Source: Alphaproteobacteria bacterium (GTDB lineage: Bacteria; Pseudomonadota; Alphaproteobacteria; Micavibrionales; Micavibrionaceae). Taken from it: 6,733 nt of DNA. Shown here piece by piece: positions 1-6,005 of this stretch. The notes beneath the pieces are model-generated. The model ran no database searches. It was given only the letters and a program-made list of their open reading frames with translations, and had not been told where the DNA came from. Every line of letters begins with the position of its first letter. Positions within the stretch are counted from its first letter, which is position 1. The stretch is from NCBI GenBank assembly GCA_030639165.1, contig DAOWDF010000033.1, forward strand, positions 1 to 6,733, given 5' to 3'. A program made the position numbers and the translations under genes.

Positions 1-153
1 CAGGCATAATATACCTGCCCAATGCAGACCAACATTCATATTATGGCTTTCTGTAGCATCACCGCCGCCGCTAGCCATCACAGGCACAGCGATAGATGAT
101 ATAATCGCAGCAATTAGAAATGTTCTTAGAAAAGGAAAAAATTGAGTAATCAT
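1..153 (-). CDS. N-terminal fragment of a signal-peptide protein, possibly an NhaD-type Na+/H+ antiporter
   Basis: Only the first 51 codons are inside the window; the gene continues past the left edge. The ATG at 153 is the first start codon after an in-frame TAA further upstream. No convincing Shine-Dalgarno sequence precedes it. The product begins MITQFFPFLRTFLIAAIISS and then IAVPVMA, a clear signal peptide or first membrane segment with probable cleavage after VMA (about residue 27). A glycine-rich spacer (SGGG) and a short polar stretch follow, and then HWAGILCL, which starts a second hydrophobic stretch. A signal peptide, a short polar linker and a 'HW-x-G' motif opening the first helix recall NhaD-type sodium/proton antiporters, but 51 residues are too few to be sure. 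Export or membrane insertion is well supported; the family is a guess. Confidence 0.6.
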   Translation of the reverse strand, partial: MITQFFPFLRTFLIAAIISSIAVPVMASGGGDATESHNMNVGLHWAGILCL

Positions 154-275
154 AATTATAAAACCGTAGTTATTGTCTAAATTTAGCGATTATCTACTAA
201 CATGAAAATAATCAGTGACCAAGCCATTATCATATATTTTTCATTTTATTAACTAAATACTAAAGCCTATACGCA

Positions 276-281
276 TATAAT
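276..281 (+). promoter_or_regulatory. Candidate -10 box (TATAAT) for the small gene at 322
   Basis: A perfect TATAAT lies 40 nt upstream of the ATG at 322, which would give a leader of about 30 nt. No good TTGACA-like -35 element sits 16-18 nt upstream (the 17-nt position reads CTAAAT), so this may be a weak or activator-dependent promoter, or chance in AT-rich DNA. The rest of 154-321 shows no gene. It has a 6-bp inverted repeat, GATTAT (188-193) and ATAATC (208-213), and must also hold the promoter of the minus-strand gene that starts at 153. Confidence 0.35.
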
Positions 282-321
282 ACTATGACAACATTAAGGC
301 TTATTATAGGAGTTATTACTA

Positions 322-531
322 ATGGGTGCAGAATATTATGATGATGATGATTGCGTCGCAGCAGGTGAATATTTAGTAGATTTTGAACTGGGAGAAGCTT
401 TTAGCGCCGCCAAAGCCTGCGTGGGAGAATCACTGGAGACGCAAATGCGTGAAGGATACGAAAACACCCAAGAATTTCTTACTGGAGATTTAAAGGGTCG
501 AGAAGCCGAAGCTTTGGGTTATGATTCATAA
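322..531 (+). CDS. Small acidic hypothetical protein (69 aa)
   Basis: I do not recognise this protein. The ORF is supported by a strong AGGAG Shine-Dalgarno sequence at 308-312, 9 nt before the ATG, and by a TATAAT box upstream. The 69-residue product is acidic, with an Asp run (D7-D10, encoded by an ATG/GAT triplet repeat) near the N-terminus. Two cysteines (C11 and C33) are present, and residues about 25-62 look helical and rich in Glu, Ala and Lys. There is no signal peptide or membrane segment, so it is probably cytosolic. Its TAA ends at 531 and the ruvX stop on the other strand begins at 532, so the two genes are tail to tail with no gap and no room for a conventional terminator. It is probably a real, lineage-restricted small gene. 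Confidence 0.6.
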   Translation: MGAEYYDDDDCVAAGEYLVDFELGEAFSAAKACVGESLETQMREGYENTQEFLTGDLKGREAEALGYDS

Positions 532-1011
532 TTATAAAAAATCTAACGCTCCCTGTAATATATGCTGAGCAGCGAGCTTGTCTATCACCCCTCGCTCTTT
601 AGCCTTACGACGCGAGATACCAACAGACTTATCCACAAAGTCTTCCACAGAAGATGTGGATAACCTTTCATCCCATAGAGCGATCCAAACGTCGCCCCCC
701 CTCAAATCATCAGATAATTGCGCGGCAAACTCTAACCCAAAATCGCGTATAGACTGACATCCCTTGCTTTCACTGCTATCCATGTTAAGTGGATATCCAA
801 GCACATAACCGCCGATCTCATATTCACGAGCAATGCGCTCTATCTCTTTTATATCACGTGAAAATTTAGTGCGCTTAATCGTGCAAATCGGAAAAGCAAT
901 TTCTTGCCTACTATCAGATACAGAAATACCAATAGTCTTCTTACCAATATCCATCCCCATCAAGGCACATCCACGCGGTCTATCATCAAAAATATTTTTA
1001 AGTAAGTCCAT
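532..1011 (-). CDS. ruvX: RuvX/YqgF-family Holliday junction resolvase-like nuclease (159 aa)
   Basis: Product of the YqgF/RuvX family, an RNase H-fold nuclease linked to Holliday junction resolution and, in E. coli, to 16S rRNA 5'-end maturation. Cytosolic. The family signatures are in order: the first strand LMGMDIGKKTIGISVSD (residues 17-33) with catalytic Asp21; YVLGYPLNMDSSES (69-82), the usual 'GxPLxxDGSE' region; LWDERLST (112-119) with Glu115; and the C-terminal helix GVIDKLAAQHILQGALDFL (141-159) with Asp144. The acidic triad D21/E115/D144 is complete, and the length is typical or slightly long because of a roughly 15-residue N-terminal extension. The ATG at 1011 has a TAAGG ribosome site 4 nt upstream. 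It is divergent from gatC, an arrangement I recall as common in Alphaproteobacteria. The alternative start at Met18 or Met20 would remove the extension, but no ribosome site was noted there. Confidence 0.93.
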   Translation of the reverse strand: MDLLKNIFDDRPRGCALMGMDIGKKTIGISVSDSRQEIAFPICTIKRTKFSRDIKEIERIAREYEIGGYVLGYPLNMDSSESKGCQSIRDFGLEFAAQLSDDLRGGDVWIALWDERLSTSSVEDFVDKSVGISRRKAKERGVIDKLAAQHILQGALDFL

Positions 1012-1030
1012 AAAACCTTATTAACCTATA

Positions 1031-1061
1031 TATCACTTGCGCACCAGCATTCTCAGTGATA
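1031..1061. promoter_or_regulatory. Inverted repeat in the ruvX-gatC divergent region
   Basis: TATCACT at 1031-1037 is the exact reverse complement of AGTGATA at 1055-1061, with 17 nt between. The element fills much of the 87-nt region from which both ruvX and the gat operon must be transcribed, so it could be an operator for a dimeric regulator. A weak plus-strand promoter candidate overlaps it: TTGCGC at 1037-1042 and TAAAAA at 1060-1065, spaced 17 nt. It could also form a weak stem-loop. The length and position are suggestive, but no known regulator motif was recognised. Confidence 0.35.
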
Positions 1062-1098
1062 AAAATCATTGGTCAAATAAAATACTACAGGGTCTTTA

Positions 1099-1392
1099 AT
1101 GTCTATAGATATAAAAAGCGTAAAAAAAGTTGCATCGCTAGCACGCATAAGAATGAATGATGAAGAGCTGGAATCTATGGTTCCACAACTATCCAAAATT
1201 ATTGGATTTATTGAGCAATTATCAGAAGTAGATACGGATAATATCGAGCCACTGGCAAATGTCGTTGATATAAAGCTAGCCCTTCGCGAAGATATCGCCA
1301 ATGACGGTAATTGCGAGGGTAAGGTGCTAGCCAATGCTCCCGAAGCTACCCAAGGCTATTTCGTTGTGCCCAATGCAATCGAGGATAAATAA
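1099..1392 (+). CDS. gatC: Aspartyl/glutamyl-tRNA amidotransferase subunit C (97 aa)
   Basis: GatC is the small subunit of the GatCAB amidotransferase, which converts misacylated Glu-tRNA(Gln) and/or Asp-tRNA(Asn) to Gln-tRNA(Gln) and Asn-tRNA(Asn) in the cytosol. GatC wraps round the GatA-GatB interface and stabilises the complex. The family pattern is complete: the N-terminal helix VKKVASLARIRMNDEEL (residues 8-24), a second helix LSKIIGFIEQLSEVDT (31-46), the central 'IEPLANV' segment, LREDI (62-66) and the C-terminal LANAPEATQGYFVVPNAIE (77-95). The length of 97 aa is normal. An AGGG site at 1089-1092 lies 6 nt before the ATG. This is the first gene of the operon, and its TAA shares one base with the next ATG (TAATG), which indicates translational coupling. 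Confidence 0.97.
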   Translation: MSIDIKSVKKVASLARIRMNDEELESMVPQLSKIIGFIEQLSEVDTDNIEPLANVVDIKLALREDIANDGNCEGKVLANAPEATQGYFVVPNAIEDK

Positions 1393-1625
1393 TGGGCGCA
1401 AGCGATAAAGAGCCACAAACTAAAATACTAAGATCAGTAATGCTAGCATCTGCCATATTTTTCCTTCTGCTATCATTCTTAGTCTTTTTTATGGCTTCCT
1501 CAGTAGCAGAAATAACTGGATTTGATACACCTACAGTAAAGGTCACATCCACGGCACTATCTTTTATAGGCCTAGCCGACCTAACAGTTTCCTTATTTAT
1601 ATTTAAAGGTAAAAACAAAATATGA
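1392..1625 (+). CDS. Small two-helix membrane protein between gatC and gatA (77 aa)
   Basis: Unrecognised small inner-membrane protein. It starts on the last base of the gatC stop and ends in a 4-nt ATGA overlap with gatA, so it is tightly built into the gat operon. A GAGGA ribosome site at 1381-1385 lies 6 nt before its ATG. Two hydrophobic helices are visible: about residues 14-35 (LMLAS-type start, AIFFLLLSFLVFFMA core) and about 53-71 (STALSFIGLADLTVSLFIF). Positive charges at both ends (K6, K11, R14; K72, K74, K76) predict both termini in the cytoplasm, with a short loop of about 17 residues outside. No catalytic or metal-binding residues are visible. Overlaps on both sides and a good ribosome site make it convincing as a gene. 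Its role is unknown, and nothing in it suggests tRNA amidation. Confidence 0.82.
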   Translation: MGASDKEPQTKILRSVMLASAIFFLLLSFLVFFMASSVAEITGFDTPTVKVTSTALSFIGLADLTVSLFIFKGKNKI

Positions 1626-3106
1626 GCAATTTAACCGACCTCACAATAACGCAGGCTATAACTGGCTTAGACAATAAAGACTTTACTGCCGTTGAGCTGG
1701 CGCAAAGCCATATTGATGCTATGGCAGAGAATAAAAGCTTAAACGCCTATATTACTGAAACACCCGACATAGCCCTAAGGCAAGCAGAGGCATCAGATAA
1801 GCGCCGCGCTTCTGGCGATGCGGGAGCGCTTGACGGAATCCCTCTGGCAATTAAAGATTTATTTTGTACTAATGGAGTGCAAACCACAGCAGCCAGCCGT
1901 ATTTTGGATGGATTTACCCCGCAATATGAATCAACTGTAACGCAAAAATTATTTGACGCAGGCTCGGTTATGCTTGGCAAAACTAACCTTGATGAGTTTG
2001 CCATGGGCTCTTCCAATACAACAAGCTATTACGGCAATGTTATAAATCCATGGAAACGCGATAGCGATAATAGAGACTTAACACCTGGAGGCTCTTCTGG
2101 TGGCTCTGCTGCGGCTGTGGCTGCGCGCATTTGTATGGGCGCGACGGGAACAGATACTGGCGGCTCAATCCGCCAACCTGCTGCATTTTGTGGCATTACT
2201 GGTATGAAACCAACCTACGGGCGTTGCTCACGTTGGGGAACAATTGCCTTTGCCTCCTCACTTGATCAGGCAGGTACTTTTGCCCGCACAGTCGAAGATA
2301 ACGCCCTACTCCTGCGTACAATGTCTGGTCATGACCCAAAGGACAGCACATCCGCCAATAAGGATGTCCCTGACTTTCTAGCGGCGCTTGATGACAATAT
2401 AAAAGGTAAAACCATCGGCATTCCAAAAGAGTACAACATTGACGGAACGCCCAAAGAAATATCAGAGCTATGGCAGCGCGGACGCGAATGGCTAGAGAAC
2501 GCTGGCGCGAAAACTATCGAGGTGAGCTTACCGCACACTCAATATGCACTGGCAACATACTACGTAATCGCCCCTGCCGAAGCGTCATCAAACTTAGCCC
2601 GCTATGACGGTGTTCGCTATGGCCACCGTGCGCCAGAAGATGACCTAACAGATATGTATGAGATAACCCGCGCAGAAGGCTTTGGTGAAGAAGTTAAGCG
2701 CCGCATAATGATCGGTACATACTCACTATCATCTGGCTATTACGATGCATATTATATTAAGGCACAAAAAGTACGTCGTTTAATCTCAGAAGATTTCATG
2801 AAAGCTTTTGAACAATGTGACGCTATCCTGACCCCTACTGCGCCATCTGCTGCATTTGCGATTGGAGATAACGAAGATGATCCGATTAAGATGTACCTGA
2901 ATGATGTATTCACCGTTCCTGCATCACTTGCTGGCTTGCCAGGGATATCCGTTCCTGCAGGGCTTGATGCAAATGGCCTTCCTCTTGGTCTTCAAATAAT
3001 CGGCCGCCCATGGGATGAAGAAAATGTCCTTAAAATTGCTGGCGTAATTGAAAAGATAGCCAACTTCACCGCTATTCCCAAAAGTGTAATCAAGGAAGCG
3101 GCATGA
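1622..3106 (+). CDS. gatA: Glutamyl-tRNA(Gln)/aspartyl-tRNA(Asn) amidotransferase subunit A (494 aa)
   Basis: GatA is the amidase-signature subunit. It hydrolyses glutamine to release ammonia, which is channelled to GatB. The Ser-cisSer-Lys triad is visible: Lys78 in PLAIKDLF, Ser158 in LTPGGSSGGSAAAVAA, and the nucleophile Ser182 in GTDTGGSIRQPAAFCG. The amidase core continues through GMKPTYGRCSRWG (194-206) and SSLDQAGTFARTVEDNA. The C-terminal SVPAGLDANGLPLGLQIIG region is intact, and the length is typical. The loop before the Gly/Ser-rich motif (NPWKRDSDNRDLTPGG) is about 5 residues longer than in the Staphylococcus enzyme, a trait I associate with Alphaproteobacteria. The ATG overlaps the preceding stop by 4 nt; its nearest ribosome site, AAAGG at 1605-1609, is rather far away (12 nt), which fits coupling to upstream translation. 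Its TGA overlaps the next gene by 4 nt. Confidence 0.98.
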   Translation: MSNLTDLTITQAITGLDNKDFTAVELAQSHIDAMAENKSLNAYITETPDIALRQAEASDKRRASGDAGALDGIPLAIKDLFCTNGVQTTAASRILDGFTPQYESTVTQKLFDAGSVMLGKTNLDEFAMGSSNTTSYYGNVINPWKRDSDNRDLTPGGSSGGSAAAVAARICMGATGTDTGGSIRQPAAFCGITGMKPTYGRCSRWGTIAFASSLDQAGTFARTVEDNALLLRTMSGHDPKDSTSANKDVPDFLAALDDNIKGKTIGIPKEYNIDGTPKEISELWQRGREWLENAGAKTIEVSLPHTQYALATYYVIAPAEASSNLARYDGVRYGHRAPEDDLTDMYEITRAEGFGEEVKRRIMIGTYSLSSGYYDAYYIKAQKVRRLISEDFMKAFEQCDAILTPTAPSAAFAIGDNEDDPIKMYLNDVFTVPASLAGLPGISVPAGLDANGLPLGLQIIGRPWDEENVLKIAGVIEKIANFTAIPKSVIKEAA

Positions 3107-3738
3107 TTTCAAAAACCACTATTATTGCCCTAATATTTATTATGTGCATATCTATATTACCAGTATTAGCACAGAATGCACCATCATTAGATTCAATTCT
3201 AAATGAGGGTGAAAACTACGGCAATAATGGTAAACCGCTAACTTCTGCAATAATGGCTAATCACTATTATAAAACCTGCACAATGGAGCAGAGCTTGGTT
3301 TTTGATGAGGAGGAAATGAAAATTTTATGTGGCTGCAACGCTGCTAAAATGTCTGAAGTTCTTACCGTTCAGGATTTCCAAGATTTATATAAGCAAAACG
3401 ATAAAGGCAGAGACGCACGAAGCAGAATGCTCGCTTTTGCATATGCGCCATGCATGGAGCACGTTATAGAAAAAAAAGTTAGACATGACTGCTATTCATC
3501 GTCACAAATGGATGACATTTTAAGGGGCGGAAAGCTAATATGTGACTGCGTAGTTGATAAATTCACTGGTTATGTGTCTAGAAATGCTGCCAATATAATA
3601 TTAACATCTACTCATTACGCCCCCATGAGCTTAAACCCACTGGAACATTACTTTACCACCAGAAACTATAACGGACAGCACAAAGGCTATATGCGACAAT
3701 GTCACTACAAATTTGTGTATGATAGAGATAATAAATAA
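3103..3738 (+). CDS. Secreted cysteine-rich protein with an internal duplication, between gatA and gatB (211 aa)
   Basis: I do not recognise this family. It starts in an ATGA overlap with gatA, with AAGGA at 3092-3096, 6 nt upstream. Residues 1-23 form a clear Sec signal peptide (hydrophobic core TIIALIFIMCISIL, probable cleavage after VLA before QNA), so the mature protein should be periplasmic or secreted. The mature part has eight cysteines in two similar blocks: C59, C76, C78, C117 and C130, C147, C149, C200. In each block the first three follow C-x16-C-x-C (CGC, then CDC), which indicates an internal duplication and probably disulfides. There is no lipobox at the cleavage site and no further membrane segment. 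It shares no visible feature with tRNA amidation. A 15-nt gap separates it from gatB. Confidence 0.85.
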   Translation: MISKTTIIALIFIMCISILPVLAQNAPSLDSILNEGENYGNNGKPLTSAIMANHYYKTCTMEQSLVFDEEEMKILCGCNAAKMSEVLTVQDFQDLYKQNDKGRDARSRMLAFAYAPCMEHVIEKKVRHDCYSSSQMDDILRGGKLICDCVVDKFTGYVSRNAANIILTSTHYAPMSLNPLEHYFTTRNYNGQHKGYMRQCHYKFVYDRDNK

Positions 3739-3753
3739 TAAGGATTAAATATA

Positions 3754-5208
3754 ATGGCAAAATTAGTAAAAGGCGAAACTGGCGATTGGGAAATAGTTAT
3801 TGGCATGGAAATTCATGCGCAAGTAATTCTTGAATCCAAGCTATTTTCTGGCGCTCCAACTAAATTCGGCGCTGCGCCAAATACACAAGTATCATTGGTT
3901 GATGCTGCTATGCCGGGAATGCTACCAGTTTTAAATGAAAAATGTGTTGAGCAAGCGGTTAGAACTGGCCTTGGAATTAACTCCAAGATCAATACGTATT
4001 CAGTATTTGCGCGTAAGAATTATTTCTATCCTGATCTACCACAAGGTTATCAAATCTCACAATTTGAAGACCCTATAGTTGGTGAGGGCGAAATCGAAAT
4101 TGACCTTCCAGATGGTAGCGTTAAAATTATTGGCATTACACGCCTGCATTTGGAGCAAGACGCTGGTAAATCCGTACATGATCAGCATCCAAAAAAGACG
4201 TATGTTGACCTAAATCGTTCTGGCTGCGCGCTAATGGAAATTGTGTCCGAGCCAGATATTAGAAGCCCCGAAGAAGCCATAGCCTACCTTTCCAAAATCC
4301 GCATGATCCTGCGCTATCTTGGTACTTGTGATGGTAATATGGATGAGGGCTCTATGCGCGCCGATGTTAATATTTCAATGCGCCGCCCAGGGGAAGAGCT
4401 AGGAACACGCGCTGAGATTAAGAACGTGAACTCACTCAAGGCCGTCGGCCAAGCTATTGATTATGAGGCCGTGCGCCAAGTTGAAATATTAGAAGATGGC
4501 GGTGAAGTTGTTCAAGAAACCCGCCTGTGGGATCCTGTAAAGCTGGAGACACGCTCTATGCGCTCTAAGGAAGATGCGCATGATTACCGTTATTTCCCTG
4601 ACCCTGACCTACTCCCGTTAAAATTTGAACAAAGCTGGGTTGACGAAATAAAACAAACCCTACCAGAGCTACCAGATCAAAAGAAGCACCGCTTCACTGG
4701 TGATTTTGGCTTAAGCAGATATGATGCCAACGTTTTAATTTCCGAACGCAGTCGTGCCGATTATTTCGAAGCCGTTGCCGCAGGTCGAGATGCAAAGCTT
4801 GCTGCTAACTGGGTGATTAATGAGCTTCTCGGTATTTTGAACAAGAACAATAAAACTCTGGAACAAAGTCCGATTTCGGCTGAACAATTAGGCGGACTTA
4901 TCGCACTTATCTCCGATGATACAATCTCAGGTAAAATCGCTAAGGATGTATTCGCCGAAATGTTTACTAGCGGTAAAGATGCTAATGCAATTGTCGAAGA
5001 AAAAGGCCTGAAACAAGTCACCGATACTGGCGCAATTGAGGCTATGATCGACGATGTAATTGCCGCTAATCCTGACAATGTAGCTAAATATCAGGGCGGT
5101 AAGGATAAATTGTTTGGCTTCTTCGTTGGACAAGTCATGAAAAAATCACAAGGCAAAGCCAACCCCGCCGTTGTAAATAATATCTTAAAAGAAAAACTTG
5201 GAGAATAA
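3754..5208 (+). CDS. gatB: Aspartyl/glutamyl-tRNA amidotransferase subunit B (484 aa)
   Basis: GatB is the tRNA-binding kinase and transamidase subunit. It phosphorylates the mischarged Glu or Asp with ATP and replaces the phosphate with ammonia from GatA. Conserved blocks in order: GMEIHAQVILESKLFSGAP (17-35, with metal-site residues E19/H21), DAAMPGMLPVLN (50-61), ARKNYFYPDLPQGYQISQF (86-104), LHLEQDAGKS (131-140), VDLNRSGCALMEIVSEPD (151-168), GNMDEGSMRADVNIS (194-208), EIKNVNSLKAV (221-231) and HDYRYFPDPDL (276-286). The C-terminal YqeY-like helical tRNA-binding domain follows from about residue 330 and ends with FGFFVGQVMKKSQGKANP. The length is full. AAGGA at 3740-3744 lies 9 nt before the ATG. 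Its last nine sense codons and stop closely resemble the end of the next gene (see the repeat at 5179-5212). Confidence 0.98.
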   Translation: MAKLVKGETGDWEIVIGMEIHAQVILESKLFSGAPTKFGAAPNTQVSLVDAAMPGMLPVLNEKCVEQAVRTGLGINSKINTYSVFARKNYFYPDLPQGYQISQFEDPIVGEGEIEIDLPDGSVKIIGITRLHLEQDAGKSVHDQHPKKTYVDLNRSGCALMEIVSEPDIRSPEEAIAYLSKIRMILRYLGTCDGNMDEGSMRADVNISMRRPGEELGTRAEIKNVNSLKAVGQAIDYEAVRQVEILEDGGEVVQETRLWDPVKLETRSMRSKEDAHDYRYFPDPDLLPLKFEQSWVDEIKQTLPELPDQKKHRFTGDFGLSRYDANVLISERSRADYFEAVAAGRDAKLAANWVINELLGILNKNNKTLEQSPISAEQLGGLIALISDDTISGKIAKDVFAEMFTSGKDANAIVEEKGLKQVTDTGAIEAMIDDVIAANPDNVAKYQGGKDKLFGFFVGQVMKKSQGKANPAVVNNILKEKLGE

Positions 5209-5212
5209 TTTG
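5179..5212 (+). repeat. Left copy of an imperfect 34-nt direct repeat at the gatB end / TerD-like start
   Basis: This copy covers the last nine sense codons of gatB (N-I-L-K-E-K-L-G-E), its TAA, one spacer base and the TTG start of the next gene. The copy at 5972-6005 matches at 28 of 34 positions, counted by hand, including an unbroken 10-nt match AAACTTGGAG that holds the ribosome site. The spacing is 793 nt, exactly one TerD-like gene plus its one-base spacer. Confidence 0.75.
5200..5203 (+). promoter_or_regulatory. Ribosome-binding site that sets a TTG start at 5210
   Basis: GGAG lies inside the last codons of gatB, 6 nt before TTG at 5210-5212. The earlier in-frame TTG at 5198 has no Shine-Dalgarno sequence, and using it would put the start on top of this one. 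The GGAG therefore favours the 5210 start. The equivalent place one gene later (5993-5997, GGAGG) serves the ATG at 6003 in the same way. Confidence 0.7.
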
Positions 5213-6001
5213 ACTATAAAAGACAATCGTATAGTTAATCTAATTGAAGGCGATAACACTCGTATTAAAATTGGGTTAAGCTGGGATCCAAGGGCAGCTG
5301 GTGTAGTTCGTAAAACTATCTACACAAGCGGCACTCATATAGCTAATATTATATACTTACCTATGTGGTTTATTGGCTTCATACGAGGGTTACTACTTTA
5401 TATCGCTACACTAGGTAAATTAAATGAATTCCCAGAGGCTCCCAATAAAAAAGCACTACTAAATTCAAATACAGTGTATAGCGCGACAAATAGAGACAAG
5501 AGACATGATGAGGAAAATGAGCGGGAGAATTACTACGAGTATGATCTCGACCTTTATTGCATGGCATTAAGCAAATCCACTGGTGAACTAATTAAGGTGG
5601 GCCCAGAAGACCACAACCTTTTAGACCCTCAAAAAATCATTATCCATAGTGGAGATGAAAATACTGGACAGGGCATTTATGATGACGAAACTATTAGTCT
5701 TGACTTAATAGAAGCTCAAGAATTTTATGATAAGTTTATTATATATGTTACAAGTGACTGCTCACATGATTTTAGTAAATATGACAACAATCCTACTTTA
5801 CGCTTTGTTACATCAAAAACAGAAAAAGAAATAACTAAGTTAACAATTGATACTGAAAACGTCGCTTCTAAAGGCTGCTATGGATATATTTTTGCCATGG
5901 TATATAAAGATAGTGATATATGGAAAGCTAAGGTTATTGACGAATTTACAGTAGACCACGAGAGCTTGTTAAATATAGTAAAAGACAAACTTGGAGGATA
6001 A
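5210..6001 (+). CDS. TerD-domain (tellurium-resistance/stress family) protein with a hydrophobic insertion (263 aa)
   Basis: Start placed at TTG 5210, one base after the gatB stop, because of GGAG at 5200-5203. TerD hallmarks are visible: an N-terminal VNLIEGDNTRIKIGLSWDPR (residues 9-28), matching the TerD opening 'L-x-KG-x-N...VGLGWDP'; YDLDLYCMAL (111-120), the DLD strand; and IIIHSGDENTGQGIYDDETI (143-162), equivalent to the calcium-binding HTGDN-x-TG-x-G-x-GDDE motif. FIIYVTSDC (176-184) and YGYIFAMVYKDSDIWKAKVI (224-243) complete the fold. TerD proteins bind calcium and are tied to tellurite, phage and chemical stress. Usually about 10-15 residues separate WDPR from DLD; here there are about 82, with a hydrophobic stretch at about 44-68 and a charged stretch at 95-110. 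No ter partner genes (TerB, TerC, TerZ) are in view. The gene is visibly more AT-rich than gatA and gatB. The family call is good; the function here is unknown. Confidence 0.82.
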   Translation: MTIKDNRIVNLIEGDNTRIKIGLSWDPRAAGVVRKTIYTSGTHIANIIYLPMWFIGFIRGLLLYIATLGKLNEFPEAPNKKALLNSNTVYSATNRDKRHDEENERENYYEYDLDLYCMALSKSTGELIKVGPEDHNLLDPQKIIIHSGDENTGQGIYDDETISLDLIEAQEFYDKFIIYVTSDCSHDFSKYDNNPTLRFVTSKTEKEITKLTIDTENVASKGCYGYIFAMVYKDSDIWKAKVIDEFTVDHESLLNIVKDKLGG

Positions 6002-6005
6002 AATG
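5972..6005 (+). repeat. Right copy of the imperfect 34-nt direct repeat at the TerD-like end / DUF4177-like start
   Basis: This copy covers the last nine sense codons of the TerD-like gene (N-I-V-K-D-K-L-G-G), its TAA, one spacer base and the ATG of the next gene. It aligns without gaps to 5179-5212 with six mismatches. Both copies therefore sit at the same point of a stop/ribosome-site/start junction. It contains the GGAGG ribosome site (5993-5997) of the gene at 6003. Confidence 0.75.

Noticed and set aside
503..514. Minus-strand hairpin AAGC-TTCG-GCTT downstream of ruvX as a terminator
   Set aside because: Only a 4-bp stem with no T-run after it, and it lies inside the convergent gene; a UUCG loop alone is not enough.
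519..531. Palindrome TTATGA-T-TCATAA at the convergent stop codons
   Set aside because: A one-base loop cannot form a hairpin, and the sequence consists mostly of the small gene's last codons and stop.
212..1059. Shared 7-mer TCAGTGA at 212-218 and 1053-1059 as a common regulator site
   Set aside because: A 7-base match is expected about once by chance in a window this size.
1053..1334. Minus-strand 93-aa open frame opposite gatC
   Set aside because: Serine/isoleucine-rich translation typical of the antisense of a real gene; gatC on the plus strand has clear family motifs.
4761..5078. Minus-strand 105-aa open frame opposite the 3' part of gatB
   Set aside because: Lies wholly within the conserved tRNA-binding domain of gatB and has low-complexity composition; a shadow frame.
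5198..5209. Earlier TTG start for the TerD-like gene, overlapping gatB by 11 nt
   Set aside because: No ribosome site precedes 5198, whereas GGAG at 5200-5203 is correctly spaced for TTG at 5210, and the parallel junction at 6003 has the same geometry.
5991..6002. Earlier TTG start for the DUF4177-like gene
   Set aside because: GGAGG at 5993-5997 overlaps that region and clearly serves the ATG at 6003.
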